64,000 nt of DNA from Serratia rhizosphaerae (GTDB taxonomy: Bacteria; Pseudomonadota; Gammaproteobacteria; Enterobacterales; Enterobacteriaceae). Position numbers and translations under genes: made by a program. Under the pieces are notes generated by a model that was not told the DNA's origin, ran no database searches, and saw only the letters and a program-made list of their open reading frames with translations. The stretch lies in contig NZ_CP041764.1 in the NCBI RefSeq assembly GCF_009817885.1, forward strand, positions 4,464,001-4,528,000, read 5' to 3'. Positions within the stretch are counted from its first letter, which is position 1. Each line of letters starts with the position of its first letter. Shown here one piece after another: positions 28,928 to 37,336 of this stretch.

Positions 28928-30387
28928 CTATTTCTTCATTGCGCGGGACAGCACCGCGGCGCCGATGGCCATCAGCGTGGCGGCGGCGGCCAGCACGGCG
29001 ATAAAGGCCTGGTCAAAAGAGGCGCGCGCCAGTTTAATCAGCGTTGCTCCCTGATCCGCACTCAGTTCACCGGCCTGGCGTAATGCCTCATCCAGGCTGT
29101 CATAGGCCAACTGCGTCACCGGCAGATCGGCGGGCAGCATCAGACTGTAACTGTAGACCACGGTCATCAGACCGCCCAACAGAGTGATGCCCAGCACGCT
29201 GCCCAGCTCATAGGCCACGTCCTCAATTGACGCCGCCATACCGGACTTTTCCTCCGGCGCATTAAGCATAATAGCGGTGGAGGCGGCGGTAATGGCGGCG
29301 CCGAGGCCAAAGCCGGCGGCAAATAGCAGCGCCAGTTGCCATAGCGGCGCATCGTGATAACACCCAATCAGTCCGGCGATGGCCAGGGTGGTCAGCAGTA
29401 GGCCGCCCAGTATCAGAGGCCGCTCTCCCCAGCGCGGCAGCAGCAGCCCCGCCAGCGGGCCGGAAAGGGCGGAAGCCAGCGGAATCGGCAGGATAAACAG
29501 CCCGGCCTGCAGCGGCGTCAAGCCGCTGACCAACTGCAGACGCTGGCTCAATACCAGCTCAATGCCCACCAGCGCGATCATCGAGATCACCGCCACGGTG
29601 ACGCCGCTGGCGAACAGCCGGTTGCTGAACAGTGAGAAATCAATCATCGGCGCTGCCGCCGCGCGAACAGGGTTAAAAACAGCAGCCCTGACGTAGCGGA
29701 AAGTGCCAGAATCGGCAGTGACGGCTGGGTCTTGCTCAGTTCTTTTAACGCATAAATACTGCTGACCAGCCCCACCATAATCTGCAGCGAACCCGCCACG
29801 TCAAAGGGACGCTGGCTGTTACCGCCGCACTGGGGAATCAGCCGCCAGGCCAGCGGCAGCACGACCAATACCACCGGAACGTTGATCAGAAATACCGATC
29901 CCCACCAGAAGTATTCCAGCAAGATGCCGCCGACCACCGGCCCGACCGCCGCGCCGCCGGAGGCGACCGCCGACCAGATGCCGATCGCCAGCGCCCGTTC
30001 GCCTGGCTCGGTAAATACGTGGCGTACGATAGAGAGCGTCGCCGGCATCATCATGGCGGCGCCGATAGCCAAAAAGGCGCGGGCGGCAATCAGTATTGCG
30101 GCGCTGGGGGCGAAGGCGGCACACAGTGAGGCGACGGCAAACATCGGCAGACCGGCGATAAACATTTTTTTGTGGCCGATACGGTCGCTGAGCATGCCGG
30201 CGCCCGGGAGCAGACCGGCGACCACCAGCGGATAGGCGTTAACGATCCACAGTTTCTCCGATGCGCTGGCTTCCAACGCCGTCGTCAGCCGCGGCAGCGC
30301 GGTATACAGCACGGTCATATCAATGATAATTAAAAAAAGCGCGCTGGAGATCATTGCCAGGATCAACCAGCGGTTATTTGCGTGCAT
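28928..30387 (-). pseudogene. DHA2-type multidrug efflux MFS transporter (SmvA-like), frameshifted in the middle
   Basis: Two adjacent frames together read as one 14-helix drug:H+ antiporter of about 490 residues. The first part (29644-30387, 247 residues) starts MHANNRWLILAM and contains the conserved motif DRIGHKK; it ends LFARRQRR and hits TGA. The second part (28928-29647, 239 residues) starts MIDFSLFSNRLF and continues in another frame to the C-terminus. The frames meet in ATGA at 29644-29647. In homologs the residues around the junction read RRQ...PMID, which suggests a small deletion of 3n+1 bases, perhaps 13, in GC-rich DNA. It could be a genuine inactivation, a sequencing error, or two coupled half-transporters. 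A TetR gene is divergent. Confidence 0.75.
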
Positions 30388-30476
30388 AATGACATCCTAA
30401 ATAGAAACGGGGCGGCGAAACGCCGCCGTAACGTATCCCCAGGTTTTGGTGGGGTTAACGCGCATACTATAAATCC

Positions 30477-30488
30477 ATACGTTCGTAT
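30477..30488. promoter_or_regulatory. candidate TetR operator between the efflux gene and its regulator
   Basis: The palindrome ATACG-TT-CGTAT lies 16 bp before the regulator start and about 90 bp from the efflux gene start. Short palindromes in this place are typical for autoregulated TetR repressors of SmvA/QacA-type pumps. No binding data. Confidence 0.5.
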
Positions 30489-30504
30489 TGAAAAGGGGAA
30501 TGCA

Positions 30505-31059
30505 ATGGGGCGACAGCGAAGTATCGATCGCGATCGAGTGTTGGATGCGGCGGAAGAAATCATTGCAACGCAAGGGGCATCCGGCCTGACGATTGATTCC
30601 GTGGCGAAGGCGATGGGGATTTCGAAGGGCGGCGTACAGTACTGTTTCGGCAGTAAGGACGCGCTGATCGACGCCATGTTTGATCGCTGGGGTAAGGCGT
30701 ATGATAACGTTTTTAACCAGATTGCCGGCGACGACCCTGCGCCGTTGACCAGGGTGCGGGCGCATATGCTGGCGACCTGCAACTCCGATCACACCTCCAG
30801 CGCCAAGGCGGCAGGTCTGATGGCGACCCTGATACAAACCCCTGAGCATCTGCAGAGCAGCCGGGAGTGGTACCGCGAGCGGATTGACGGCCTTGACCTG
30901 GATAGTGAAGAGGATAAACGCGCCCGGCTGGCGTTCCTGGCTACCGAAGGGGCCTTTATGCTGCGTTATTTTGGCCTGATGGACATCTCCGAACAGGAAT
31001 GGGCATCGATGTTTGCCGATATGCAGCGCTATATACTGGATGCGCAGTCGGCGTCATAA
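30505..31059 (+). CDS. TetR/AcrR family transcriptional regulator (SmvR-like)
   Basis: 184 residues. The helix-turn-helix lies at about 29-48 (TIDSVAKAMGISKGGVQYCF), then a ligand-binding domain. The start at the Met of MGRQRSI has AAAAGGGGA upstream; a 41-codon upstream extension overlapping the efflux promoter is rejected. Being divergent to a SmvA-like pump, it is probably its repressor, as SmvR is for SmvA. The gene is intact although the pump is broken. Confidence 0.85.
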   Translation: MGRQRSIDRDRVLDAAEEIIATQGASGLTIDSVAKAMGISKGGVQYCFGSKDALIDAMFDRWGKAYDNVFNQIAGDDPAPLTRVRAHMLATCNSDHTSSAKAAGLMATLIQTPEHLQSSREWYRERIDGLDLDSEEDKRARLAFLATEGAFMLRYFGLMDISEQEWASMFADMQRYILDAQSAS

Positions 31060-31153
31060 CGCGGCGGCATCGCCTATCGCACCGATAGATGGCGATGCCC
31101 GGCGCGGCGGAGTATGTTTACACCACAACATATTCCCTCGAAGAACCCACTTG

Positions 31154-31181
31154 GCCAGCGACTCCGCGCTGGCTTTTTTTT
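31154..31181 (+). terminator. terminator after the tetR-type gene
   Basis: GCCAGCG (31154-31160), ACTCCG loop, CGCTGGC (31167-31173) and eight T bases: a strong rho-independent terminator. It ends just before the convergent yciI stop. Confidence 0.9.
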
Positions 31182-31183
31182 GC

Positions 31184-31480
31184 CTAAAATACCTGTTTGA
31201 AGGGTTTGACCACCACGTCGCCGTACACGCCAGCGGCAACGTAGGGATCCTGCTGCGCCCACTGCTGCGCATCGCTCAGCGACTCAAACTCGGCGATCAC
31301 CGTCGAACCGGTAAAGCCGGCGCTGCCGGGATCGTTACTGTCGATGGCGGGGTTCGGCCCGGCCACCACCAGACGGCCCTCATCGCGCAGCGCCTGCAGG
31401 CGGGCGAGATGCGCCGGGCGCACCGCCAGACGGTTTTCCAGCGTGCCGGGCAGGTCTTGCGCATAGATCAGATACAGCAT
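31184..31480 (-). CDS. yciI: YCII-related protein YciI
   Basis: 98 residues of the YCII family (ferredoxin-like dimeric alpha-beta barrel). The early HLARLQALRDEGRLVVAGP and the late DPYVAAGVYGDVVVKPFKQVF match E. coli YciI. The family is thought to be enzymatic because of a conserved His-Asp pair, but no reaction is established. In E. coli yciI lies beside tonB; here queH, an araC-type gene and leuA are inserted between them. Confidence 0.92.
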   Translation of the reverse strand: MLYLIYAQDLPGTLENRLAVRPAHLARLQALRDEGRLVVAGPNPAIDSNDPGSAGFTGSTVIAEFESLSDAQQWAQQDPYVAAGVYGDVVVKPFKQVF

Positions 31481-31577
31481 GTTTCACCTTTAAAATCATC
31501 GTTATATCAGGGGTAAACCAAAGTAGCCTAAAAGCATCGGCAAAGAAATGATTTTTGCGGAGACTGGCGTTAATGCC

Positions 31578-31606
31578 TTGAAGGCGCTAGTTTTTATTCG
31601 TATAGT
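31578..31606 (+). promoter_or_regulatory. sigma-70 promoter of queH
   Basis: TTGAAG (31578-31583), 17-bp spacer, TATAGT (31601-31606), about 40 bp before the queH ATG. Good match to consensus and spacing. Confidence 0.65.
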
Positions 31607-31646
31607 GCGGCCCGCATCGGGACGAGAGAAGAATTAAGGTGAAAGT

Positions 31647-32303
31647 ATGACGGAATTTGTGCGGGAAAAACTCAATCTGCCGGCGGGGAAAAGCAAACTG
31701 CTGCTGCACTCGTGTTGCGCACCCTGTTCAGGCGAGGTGATGGAGGCGATTCAGGCGTCCGGTATTGATTATGCCATCTTCTTCTATAACCCCAATATTC
31801 ATCCGCAAAAAGAGTACCTGCTGCGCAAAGAGGAGAATATTCGTTTTGCGGAGAAACATGGGGTGCCGATCATTGATGCTGACTACGATACCGACAATTG
31901 GTTCGCGCGCGCCAAAGGGATGGAGCACGAGCCGGAACGCGGTATCCGCTGCACCATGTGTTTCGATATGCGCTTCGAACGTACGGCGCTGTACGCCTAT
32001 GAGCATGGCTATGACGTGATCTCCAGTTCACTGGGTATTTCGCGCTGGAAAAATATGCAGCAAATCACCGACTGCGGCATTCGCGCGGCACAGAAATATC
32101 CTGAACTGACGTATTGGGATTATAACTGGCGCAAGAAGGGCGGCGCGTCGCGCATGATCGACATCAGCAAACGCGAACGTTTTTATCAGCAGGAATATTG
32201 CGGCTGCGTCTATTCGCTGCGCGATACCAACCTGCACCGCAAAGCGCAGGGACGCCCGTTAATCAAGTTGGGCGTACTGTATTATGGTGATGACGAGGAA
32301 TAA
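31647..32303 (+). CDS. queH: epoxyqueuosine reductase QueH
   Basis: 218 residues, QueH (DUF208) family. It reduces epoxyqueuosine to queuosine in tRNA and is the non-orthologous alternative to the cobalamin enzyme QueG. The paired cysteine motifs for the iron-sulfur cluster and active site are visible: Cys23-Cys24 with Cys27 (HSCCAPC), Cys102 and Cys105 (CTMC), Cys185 and Cys187 (EYCGC). It has its own promoter and is inserted between yciI and tonB relative to E. coli. Confidence 0.93.
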   Translation: MTEFVREKLNLPAGKSKLLLHSCCAPCSGEVMEAIQASGIDYAIFFYNPNIHPQKEYLLRKEENIRFAEKHGVPIIDADYDTDNWFARAKGMEHEPERGIRCTMCFDMRFERTALYAYEHGYDVISSSLGISRWKNMQQITDCGIRAAQKYPELTYWDYNWRKKGGASRMIDISKRERFYQQEYCGCVYSLRDTNLHRKAQGRPLIKLGVLYYGDDEE

Positions 32304-32342
32304 TCCTGCTCTGTCAGGCTGAACGAGGCGGGGAATGGCGAA

Positions 32343-33149
32343 TTATAGATTCGCAGCAAATACCGAAGGCGGCCGGCCGAATTGCTTACTGAATGCCGTG
32401 CTGTAGGCGCTGTGGCTATCGTAACCACTCGCCAGCGCCACCTGCGTGATCGGTATTCCCTGCATCAATAGCGTTAACGACGACATCAACCGCAGTTGCT
32501 GACGCCATTTGCCGAAGGTCATGCCGGTTGATTGAAGAAAACGCCGGTGGAACGTTTTGTCGCCCATTGCCAGCCTGTCTGCCCACTCGACGGCGGTGGC
32601 GCTATCGCCTGGGTTGTCCAGCAGTGCCTGGCATACATGCTGCACCGGGTTGCCGGCATCGCCCGTTGGCCACGGAAGATGAAGCGGCAGCGCCGGCTGG
32701 GTATGTAGTTCTTCAACCAAAAGCTCACCGAGCAAATGTATACGTTTAGACGGTATGGTCGTGTGGTCGGCCTGGGCCAGCGCCATGATCAACTCGCGCA
32801 GCAGGCCGGAGACATGAACGACGCAATCGCGCTCCGGCAGGCGGGGGCAGACATCTTCGCGCACGAACAGGCCGCATGCTTGCAGCGCCACGGGGGCAAC
32901 CAGACGGTGCGCCACGCCAGAGCGCAACCAGACCGCCGCCGTAGGCGGCACCAGCCATTGTCCGCTTTCAGCTTCCACACGTAACAGACCGTGATTGGCA
33001 TATATCAGATGACCGTACGCATGTTTATGCAAGGGTACGATATGGCCTGCAGGGTAGCGCACGGCTACGCCGAATACCGGCAGGCCGCAGGTATCTTTGG
33101 TGCTCAGGTCGAGCGCGTGACCGCCGTTTTCAGGAGAGGAAAAGCCCAT
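32343..33149 (-). CDS. AraC family transcriptional regulator
   Basis: 268 residues. An N-terminal cupin-type sensor domain (about 20-95; VPLHKHAYGHLIYA, then WLVPPTAAVWLRSGVAHRL) is followed by an AraC helix-turn-helix pair at about 170-268, including ITQVALASGYDSHSAYSTAFSKQFGRPP. The layout is like NimR/YdeO-cupin regulators, which usually control a neighbouring transporter. Here the divergent neighbour is leuA, about 280 bp away, behind an attenuator; whether it acts on leuA is unknown. It converges on queH with a 39-bp gap. Confidence 0.85.
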   Translation of the reverse strand: MGFSSPENGGHALDLSTKDTCGLPVFGVAVRYPAGHIVPLHKHAYGHLIYANHGLLRVEAESGQWLVPPTAAVWLRSGVAHRLVAPVALQACGLFVREDVCPRLPERDCVVHVSGLLRELIMALAQADHTTIPSKRIHLLGELLVEELHTQPALPLHLPWPTGDAGNPVQHVCQALLDNPGDSATAVEWADRLAMGDKTFHRRFLQSTGMTFGKWRQQLRLMSSLTLLMQGIPITQVALASGYDSHSAYSTAFSKQFGRPPSVFAANL

Positions 33150-33258
33150 ACCGCTGCAGTTTGTCCAAATAAATAAAGAATATGTCTATTTTTATGTAGA
33201 TGGCCGAGGTGCGCAAGCCTAATATCGAAGGCAGGCAATCAACCGGGACTATTTACTC

Positions 33259-33357
33259 ATGCACGCACTTGGGCTTTTGCAACGGCTACTAACACTGGCT
33301 CCCGGTCGGGGTCTGCGCGCGCCCGTTCGCGCCATGACCCATCCTGATTCCCCCTGA
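33259..33357 (+). CDS. leucine-rich leader peptide of the leuA attenuator
   Basis: A 32-codon open frame starting ATG CAC GCA CTT. Its first 13 codons encode Leu at 4, 6, 7, 10, 11 and 13 (MHALGLLQRLLTL), including the rarely used codon CTA twice in a row and TTG and CTT codons. The stop overlaps the first base of an RNA segment that pairs with upstream and downstream segments. This is the layout of a classical leucine-sensing attenuation leader. No family name is assigned to this peptide here. Confidence 0.8.
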   Translation: MHALGLLQRLLTLAPGRGLRAPVRAMTHPDSP

Positions 33358-33426
33358 CCCCGACCATCGTCAGCTTGTTCCGAGCCAGGGGAATCGGGTG
33401 TCAACGATTCCCCTGGAGTGTTTTTT
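33304..33426 (+). terminator. leuA transcription attenuator with mutually exclusive hairpins
   Basis: Segment 1, GGTCGGGGTC (33304-33313), pairs perfectly over 10 bp with GACCCCGACC (33356-33365). Segment 2, GATTCCCCCTG (33346-33356), can instead pair with the left arm of the terminator. Terminator: CCAGGGGAATCG (33385-33396) pairs with CGATTCCCCTGG (33405-33416), a perfect 12-bp stem with an 8-nt loop, then AGTG and six T bases directly before the leuA ATG (33427). The leuA ribosome site (TGGAG) lies in the right arm. A ribosome stalled on the Leu codons would cover segment 1, free segment 2 for antitermination and open leuA. Confidence 0.82.
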
Positions 33427-35103
33427 ATGCTGACCGATCCTTCCCAAAAATACCGTCCCCTCTCACCGGTCGTTCTTGCCGAGCGTCAATGGCCATCACG
33501 TACCCTGACGCAGGCCCCGATCTGGCTGTCCACCGATTTGCGCGACGGCAATCAGGCGCTGTTCGAGCCGATGAATCGCGAGCGCAAATTGCGCTTGTTC
33601 CATAAATTGGTGCGCATCGGTTTCAAAGAAATTGAAGTCGGTTTTCCCGCCGCCTCGCGCACTGATTTTGACATTGTTCGCCATCTCATTGACGCAGGGC
33701 AGATCCCCGGCGACGTCACCCCGATGGTCATGACGCAGCTGCGTGATGACCTGATCGCCGAGACGGTGCGCAGCGTGGCAGGCGCGCGGCGCGTGATCGT
33801 GCATTTCTACAACGCCATCGCCCCCGCATGGCGCGAGATGGTGTTCGGCATGGGCGTGCCGCAGATTATCGAAATGGTAGAACGTCACATTACGCTGTTC
33901 AGGCGGCTGACGGACGCCCACCCGGAAACCGAATGGGTCTTGCAATACTCGCCTGAAACTTTCTGTATGGCCGAGCTGGATGTTTCACTGGCCGTCTGCA
34001 ACGCCGCTATTCGTGCCTGGGATGCCGGGCCGCAGCGGGCGATGATCATCAACCTGCCGACCACGGTAGAAGTCTCTACGCCCAACGTCTTCGCCGACCA
34101 GATTGAATGGATGGATCGGCGGTTGGAGCGGCGCGAGCACATTGTGCTGTCTGTGCATCCGCATAATGACCGGGGGACAGGCGTGGCCTGCGCCGAACAA
34201 GCCATGCTGGCCGGTGCGCAACGGGTTGAAGGCTGCCTGTTTGGCAATGGCGAACGCAGTGGCAACCTCGATGTGGTGACGCTGGCGCTGAACCTGTATA
34301 CGCAAGGCATCGCGCCTGGGTTAGATTTTTCCGACATTGCGGCGATTGCCCGCGTGGCTGAGGAGTGTACCGCGCTGCCCATTCACCCGCGACATCCGTA
34401 TGTGGGCGACCTGGTATTCACGGCGTTCTCCGGCTCGCACCAGGATGCCATCGCCAAGGGTCTGAACGCGCAAAAGGGCGATGCGATTTGGCGTGTGCCT
34501 TATTTGCCCATTGACCCCAAAGACCTGGGCCGAACCTACGACAGCATCGTGCGCGTCAATAGCCAGTCGGGAAAGGGCGGGATCGCATTTTTGCTGCAAC
34601 GCGATCACGGCATCACCATGCCGCGCCGCATGCAGGTGGAGTTCAGCGCCATCGTTCAGGCCCTGGCCGACGGCAGCGAAACGGAACTGACCAGCGAGCA
34701 AATATGGGCGGTGTTCGAACGCACTTACCTTGCCCCGGCATGGGAACAGACCCGCTTTATTTATCGCGGCCATCGCCTGTTCGAGCACGCGGACGGGCAG
34801 GGTATCGCGTTGGAAATGGCGGATGCGGAGGGCAATATCAAGACGGTCGAGGGGACTGGCAGCGGCCCGATTGCCGCGACGGTAGCGGCGTTGGGCCAAT
34901 CGTTACGCATCGACAGCTATGAGGAGCGCAGCCTGGGCGCGGGTTCCGATGCGGCGGCGCTGGCCATTGTGGAGGCTGCCATGCCCGGCGTGCCCGGCTC
35001 ACGTTTTGGCGTGGGTCAACATGCGAACATCGTCACTGCTTCGGTACTGGCGGTGTTGAGCGCGGCGGCCAGGTTCTCGCCGCCAGATGAAACGGTCGGC
35101 TGA
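33427..35103 (+). CDS. leuA: 2-isopropylmalate synthase, long (type 2) form
   Basis: 558 residues, the actinobacterial/type 2 family of LeuA (TIGR00970-like): TDLRDGNQAL at the catalytic barrel, HPHNDRGTG, a metal-binding segment, and a C-terminal leucine-sensing domain. It condenses acetyl-CoA with 2-ketoisovalerate in the first committed step of leucine synthesis. A standard leuABCD operon normally exists elsewhere in Enterobacterales, so this is likely an additional, horizontally acquired enzyme. I chose ATG 33427, not the in-frame GTG 33418. The gene is alone, controlled by the attenuator and perhaps the divergent AraC protein. Confidence 0.9.
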   Translation: MLTDPSQKYRPLSPVVLAERQWPSRTLTQAPIWLSTDLRDGNQALFEPMNRERKLRLFHKLVRIGFKEIEVGFPAASRTDFDIVRHLIDAGQIPGDVTPMVMTQLRDDLIAETVRSVAGARRVIVHFYNAIAPAWREMVFGMGVPQIIEMVERHITLFRRLTDAHPETEWVLQYSPETFCMAELDVSLAVCNAAIRAWDAGPQRAMIINLPTTVEVSTPNVFADQIEWMDRRLERREHIVLSVHPHNDRGTGVACAEQAMLAGAQRVEGCLFGNGERSGNLDVVTLALNLYTQGIAPGLDFSDIAAIARVAEECTALPIHPRHPYVGDLVFTAFSGSHQDAIAKGLNAQKGDAIWRVPYLPIDPKDLGRTYDSIVRVNSQSGKGGIAFLLQRDHGITMPRRMQVEFSAIVQALADGSETELTSEQIWAVFERTYLAPAWEQTRFIYRGHRLFEHADGQGIALEMADAEGNIKTVEGTGSGPIAATVAALGQSLRIDSYEERSLGAGSDAAALAIVEAAMPGVPGSRFGVGQHANIVTASVLAVLSAAARFSPPDETVG

Positions 35104-35123
35104 CCTGGCCCATCTGTTCGCGG

Positions 35124-35160
35124 ATTCGTGATGCGTTGCGACTTGGCGCGCATCACGAAT
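35124..35160. terminator. 12-bp perfect inverted repeat after leuA
   Basis: ATTCGTGATGCG (35124-35135) and CGCATCACGAAT (35149-35160) with a 13-nt loop, 21 bp after the leuA stop. There is no T run, so the role as terminator is uncertain; it may instead mark an insertion edge. Confidence 0.4.
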
Positions 35161-35469
35161 GACGTACACCAACGGTATCTGCAGTTCCCTCCACAACGTC
35201 ACATTTCCTGCAGCTGTTAATTTATTGGTTTTACATCCTGCGTCATTTATACGCAGGCTTGATACGGTTTTTTTGTGCCCGGCGGGAGAAACACAGGTTA
35301 AAAAAACGTGTAGCAGCGGCGTATAAAGGCTAACGGTCAGTTAACCATTTTGCGTTTTTGGCGGCGGAAGTGACGAATCATGCCGATTACAGCGATAGTT
35401 TGCCGTTCGTTATTGAATATGATTGCTATTTGCATTTAAACTTGGCGAACCAGAGGAAACTGAACCATT
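35161..35469. other. intergenic region upstream of tonB
   Basis: AT-rich upstream region of tonB with a Fur-like site near its end. A hairpin-like TGCGTC-N7-TACGCA motif occurs near 35240. I see no gene. Confidence 0.5.
35415..35433. promoter_or_regulatory. Fur box candidate upstream of tonB
   Basis: GAATATGATTGCTATTTGC matches the Fur consensus GATAATGATAATCATTATC at 11 of 19 positions by my count and sits about 35 bp ahead of the tonB start. E. coli tonB is Fur-repressed, so the location fits. Confidence 0.5.
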
Positions 35470-36222
35470 ATGCTGCTAAAAAAGATGTTCCCAATTCGCC
35501 GTTTGTCAGTGCCGATTGTCCTCTCCGTTGGCTTACACAGCGCCCTGGTGGCCGCTTTACTCTATGCCTCCGTCAAGGAGGTGATGATGCCGCCCAAGCC
35601 AGAGGATGCGCCGATCAGCGTCATGATGGTCAATACCGCCGCGCTGGCGGAACCGCCGCCGCCGGCGCCTGCCGAACCGGAACCAGAGCCGCAGGTAGAA
35701 CCAGAGCCGGAACCTGAGCCGATCCCTGAGCCGCCGCCGGTGCCGAAAGCGATTCCCAAGCCGGAACCGGTGAAGCCGAAACCAAAGCCTAAGCCAAAAC
35801 CGAAGCCGAAGGTGGAAAAAACGGTAAAACGCGAGCCGAAGAAAGCCGAGCCGCGTCAGCCTTCGCCGTTTGAAAATGATGCGCCGGCCAAACCGGTCGA
35901 TAAAGCGCCGGTGAAGCAGGCGCCGGCAGCGCCGGTGCAGGGGCGTTCAACCGATACCGGGCCGAAGCCGCTGAACCGCGTGGCGCCGTCATACCCGCCG
36001 CGTGCACAGGCGCTGCAGATTGAGGGCAGAGTGCGGGTTCAGTTCGACGTCGACAGCGATGGCCGCATCAGCAACGTACGCATTTTGTCGGCCCAGCCGC
36101 GCAATATGTTCGAGCGTGAGGTGAAACAGGCGATGCGTAAATGGCGTTATGAACCGAAAGCAGCGAAAGACCGCATCGTCAATATTCAGTTCAAACTGGA
36201 CGGCACCGCCTCGCTGAATTAA
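35470..36222 (+). CDS. tonB: energy-transducing protein TonB
   Basis: 250 residues. One N-terminal membrane anchor (about 12-32, including the SVGLHSALVA stretch with the functional Ser and His) is followed by a long Pro-Glu then Pro-Lys repeat (about 60-130) that spans the periplasm, and a C-terminal receptor-contacting domain (RVAPSYPPRAQALQIEGRV, ending IVNIQFKLDGTASLN). With ExbB-ExbD it powers siderophore and vitamin B12 receptors. The Pro-Glu/Pro-Lys linker is long and regular, as in Serratia TonB. Confidence 0.96.
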   Translation: MLLKKMFPIRRLSVPIVLSVGLHSALVAALLYASVKEVMMPPKPEDAPISVMMVNTAALAEPPPPAPAEPEPEPQVEPEPEPEPIPEPPPVPKAIPKPEPVKPKPKPKPKPKPKVEKTVKREPKKAEPRQPSPFENDAPAKPVDKAPVKQAPAAPVQGRSTDTGPKPLNRVAPSYPPRAQALQIEGRVRVQFDVDSDGRISNVRILSAQPRNMFEREVKQAMRKWRYEPKAAKDRIVNIQFKLDGTASLN

Positions 36223-36244
36223 TGCCGGCAAACAGCTAAAGAAA

Positions 36245-36277
36245 AAGGGTCGCTAGTTAGCGACCCTTGTTATTTTT
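36245..36277. terminator. bidirectional terminator between tonB and yciA
   Basis: AAGGGTCGCT (36245-36254), AGTT loop, AGCGACCCTT (36259-36268), followed by GTTATTTTT. Perfect 10-bp stem. Confidence 0.9.
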
Positions 36278-36291
36278 GTGTTTGTTGCGGC

Positions 36292-36720
36292 TTACTCTTC
36301 AAAGCCGACGCGGAAGTTCATCTTGCCGTCCGGCAGCGCGCGCGGGTTGCCTTCGTCGTCCACCGCCACATAGGTAAACAGCGCTTCGGTCGCGCGATAG
36401 CGTTGGCCAATCGGCGAGGTGGACACCTTCTTCACCCACACTTCAACATTGATGGTAATCGAGCTGCGGCCGGTGCGGATACAGTGGGCATAGCAGCACA
36501 CCACATCGCCGACGGCGACCGGTTTAAGGAACGTCATGCCGTCGACGCGCACGGTAACAACGCGGCCTTCGGCGATCTCTTTGGCCTGAATCGCACCGCC
36601 GATATCCATTTGCGACATCAGCCAGCCGCCAAAAATATCGCCGTTGGCGTTAGTATCCGCCGGCATAGCCAGCGTGCGGAGCACCAGCTCCCCGCTGGGT
36701 AAAGGTCGTTGTTGTGTCAT
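36292..36720 (-). CDS. yciA: acyl-CoA thioesterase YciA
   Basis: 142 residues with a single hotdog fold. The NGDIFGGWLMSQMD motif carries the catalytic Asp and Asn. E. coli YciA hydrolyses many acyl-CoAs with preference for medium-chain and hydroxyacyl substrates. The order tonB-yciA-yciB-yciC is conserved. The ATG is set by the MTQQRPLPSGELVLRTL start, typical for the family. Confidence 0.94.
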   Translation of the reverse strand: MTQQRPLPSGELVLRTLAMPADTNANGDIFGGWLMSQMDIGGAIQAKEIAEGRVVTVRVDGMTFLKPVAVGDVVCCYAHCIRTGRSSITINVEVWVKKVSTSPIGQRYRATEALFTYVAVDDEGNPRALPDGKMNFRVGFEE

Positions 36721-36796
36721 AGTCGTTTATTTTTTTGAGAAGTGGATCACATTATATTGCCCGCAATTGCCGCCGCGGGCATTAACAATTTTGTAA

Positions 36797-37336
36797 CTAT
36801 TTTTTCTGTTCTTCCGGCATATGCTTATAAATATAAACGCCGCTCAGTAGGGTAAACACCAACGTCAGCGCGGTCAGGCCGAATACTTTAAAGTTGACCC
36901 ACACGCTCTGCGGCAGCCAGAAGGCCACATAGATATTGGCCAGCCCGCAGGCGAGGAAGAACAGCGCCCAGGCCAGATTGAGGTTGCTCCAGATACGATC
37001 CGGCAGCGTCAGCTCTTTGCCCAGCATCCGCTGGATCAGCGGTTTTTTCAGCACCAGTTGGCTGACCAGCAGCGCGATGGCGAACAGCGTATAAATCACC
37101 GTGACTTTCCATTTGATAAACAGATCGCTGTGGAACACCAGCGTCAGCGTGCCGAACACCGCCACCATCAGGAAAGTGATCAGCGTCATTTTTTCTACCT
37201 TGCGGTATTTCACCCAGGTGAACACCAACGCCAGTGCGGTCGCCACGATAAGCGCGCCGGAAGCGACGTAAATATCGTAAAGCTTATAAAACGCAAAAAA
37301 GACAATTAACGGGAGAAAATCAAGAAACTGCTTCAT
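36797..37336 (-). CDS. yciB: inner-membrane protein YciB (septation protein A)
   Basis: 179 residues with five predicted membrane segments; FLDFLPLIVFFAFYKLYDIYVASGALI at the start is the family signature. YciB interacts with elongation and division proteins and affects the cell envelope and septation (IspA in Shigella). It reads away from yciC, with an unusually long 331-bp gap between them. Confidence 0.94.
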   Translation of the reverse strand: MKQFLDFLPLIVFFAFYKLYDIYVASGALIVATALALVFTWVKYRKVEKMTLITFLMVAVFGTLTLVFHSDLFIKWKVTVIYTLFAIALLVSQLVLKKPLIQRMLGKELTLPDRIWSNLNLAWALFFLACGLANIYVAFWLPQSVWVNFKVFGLTALTLVFTLLSGVYIYKHMPEEQKK

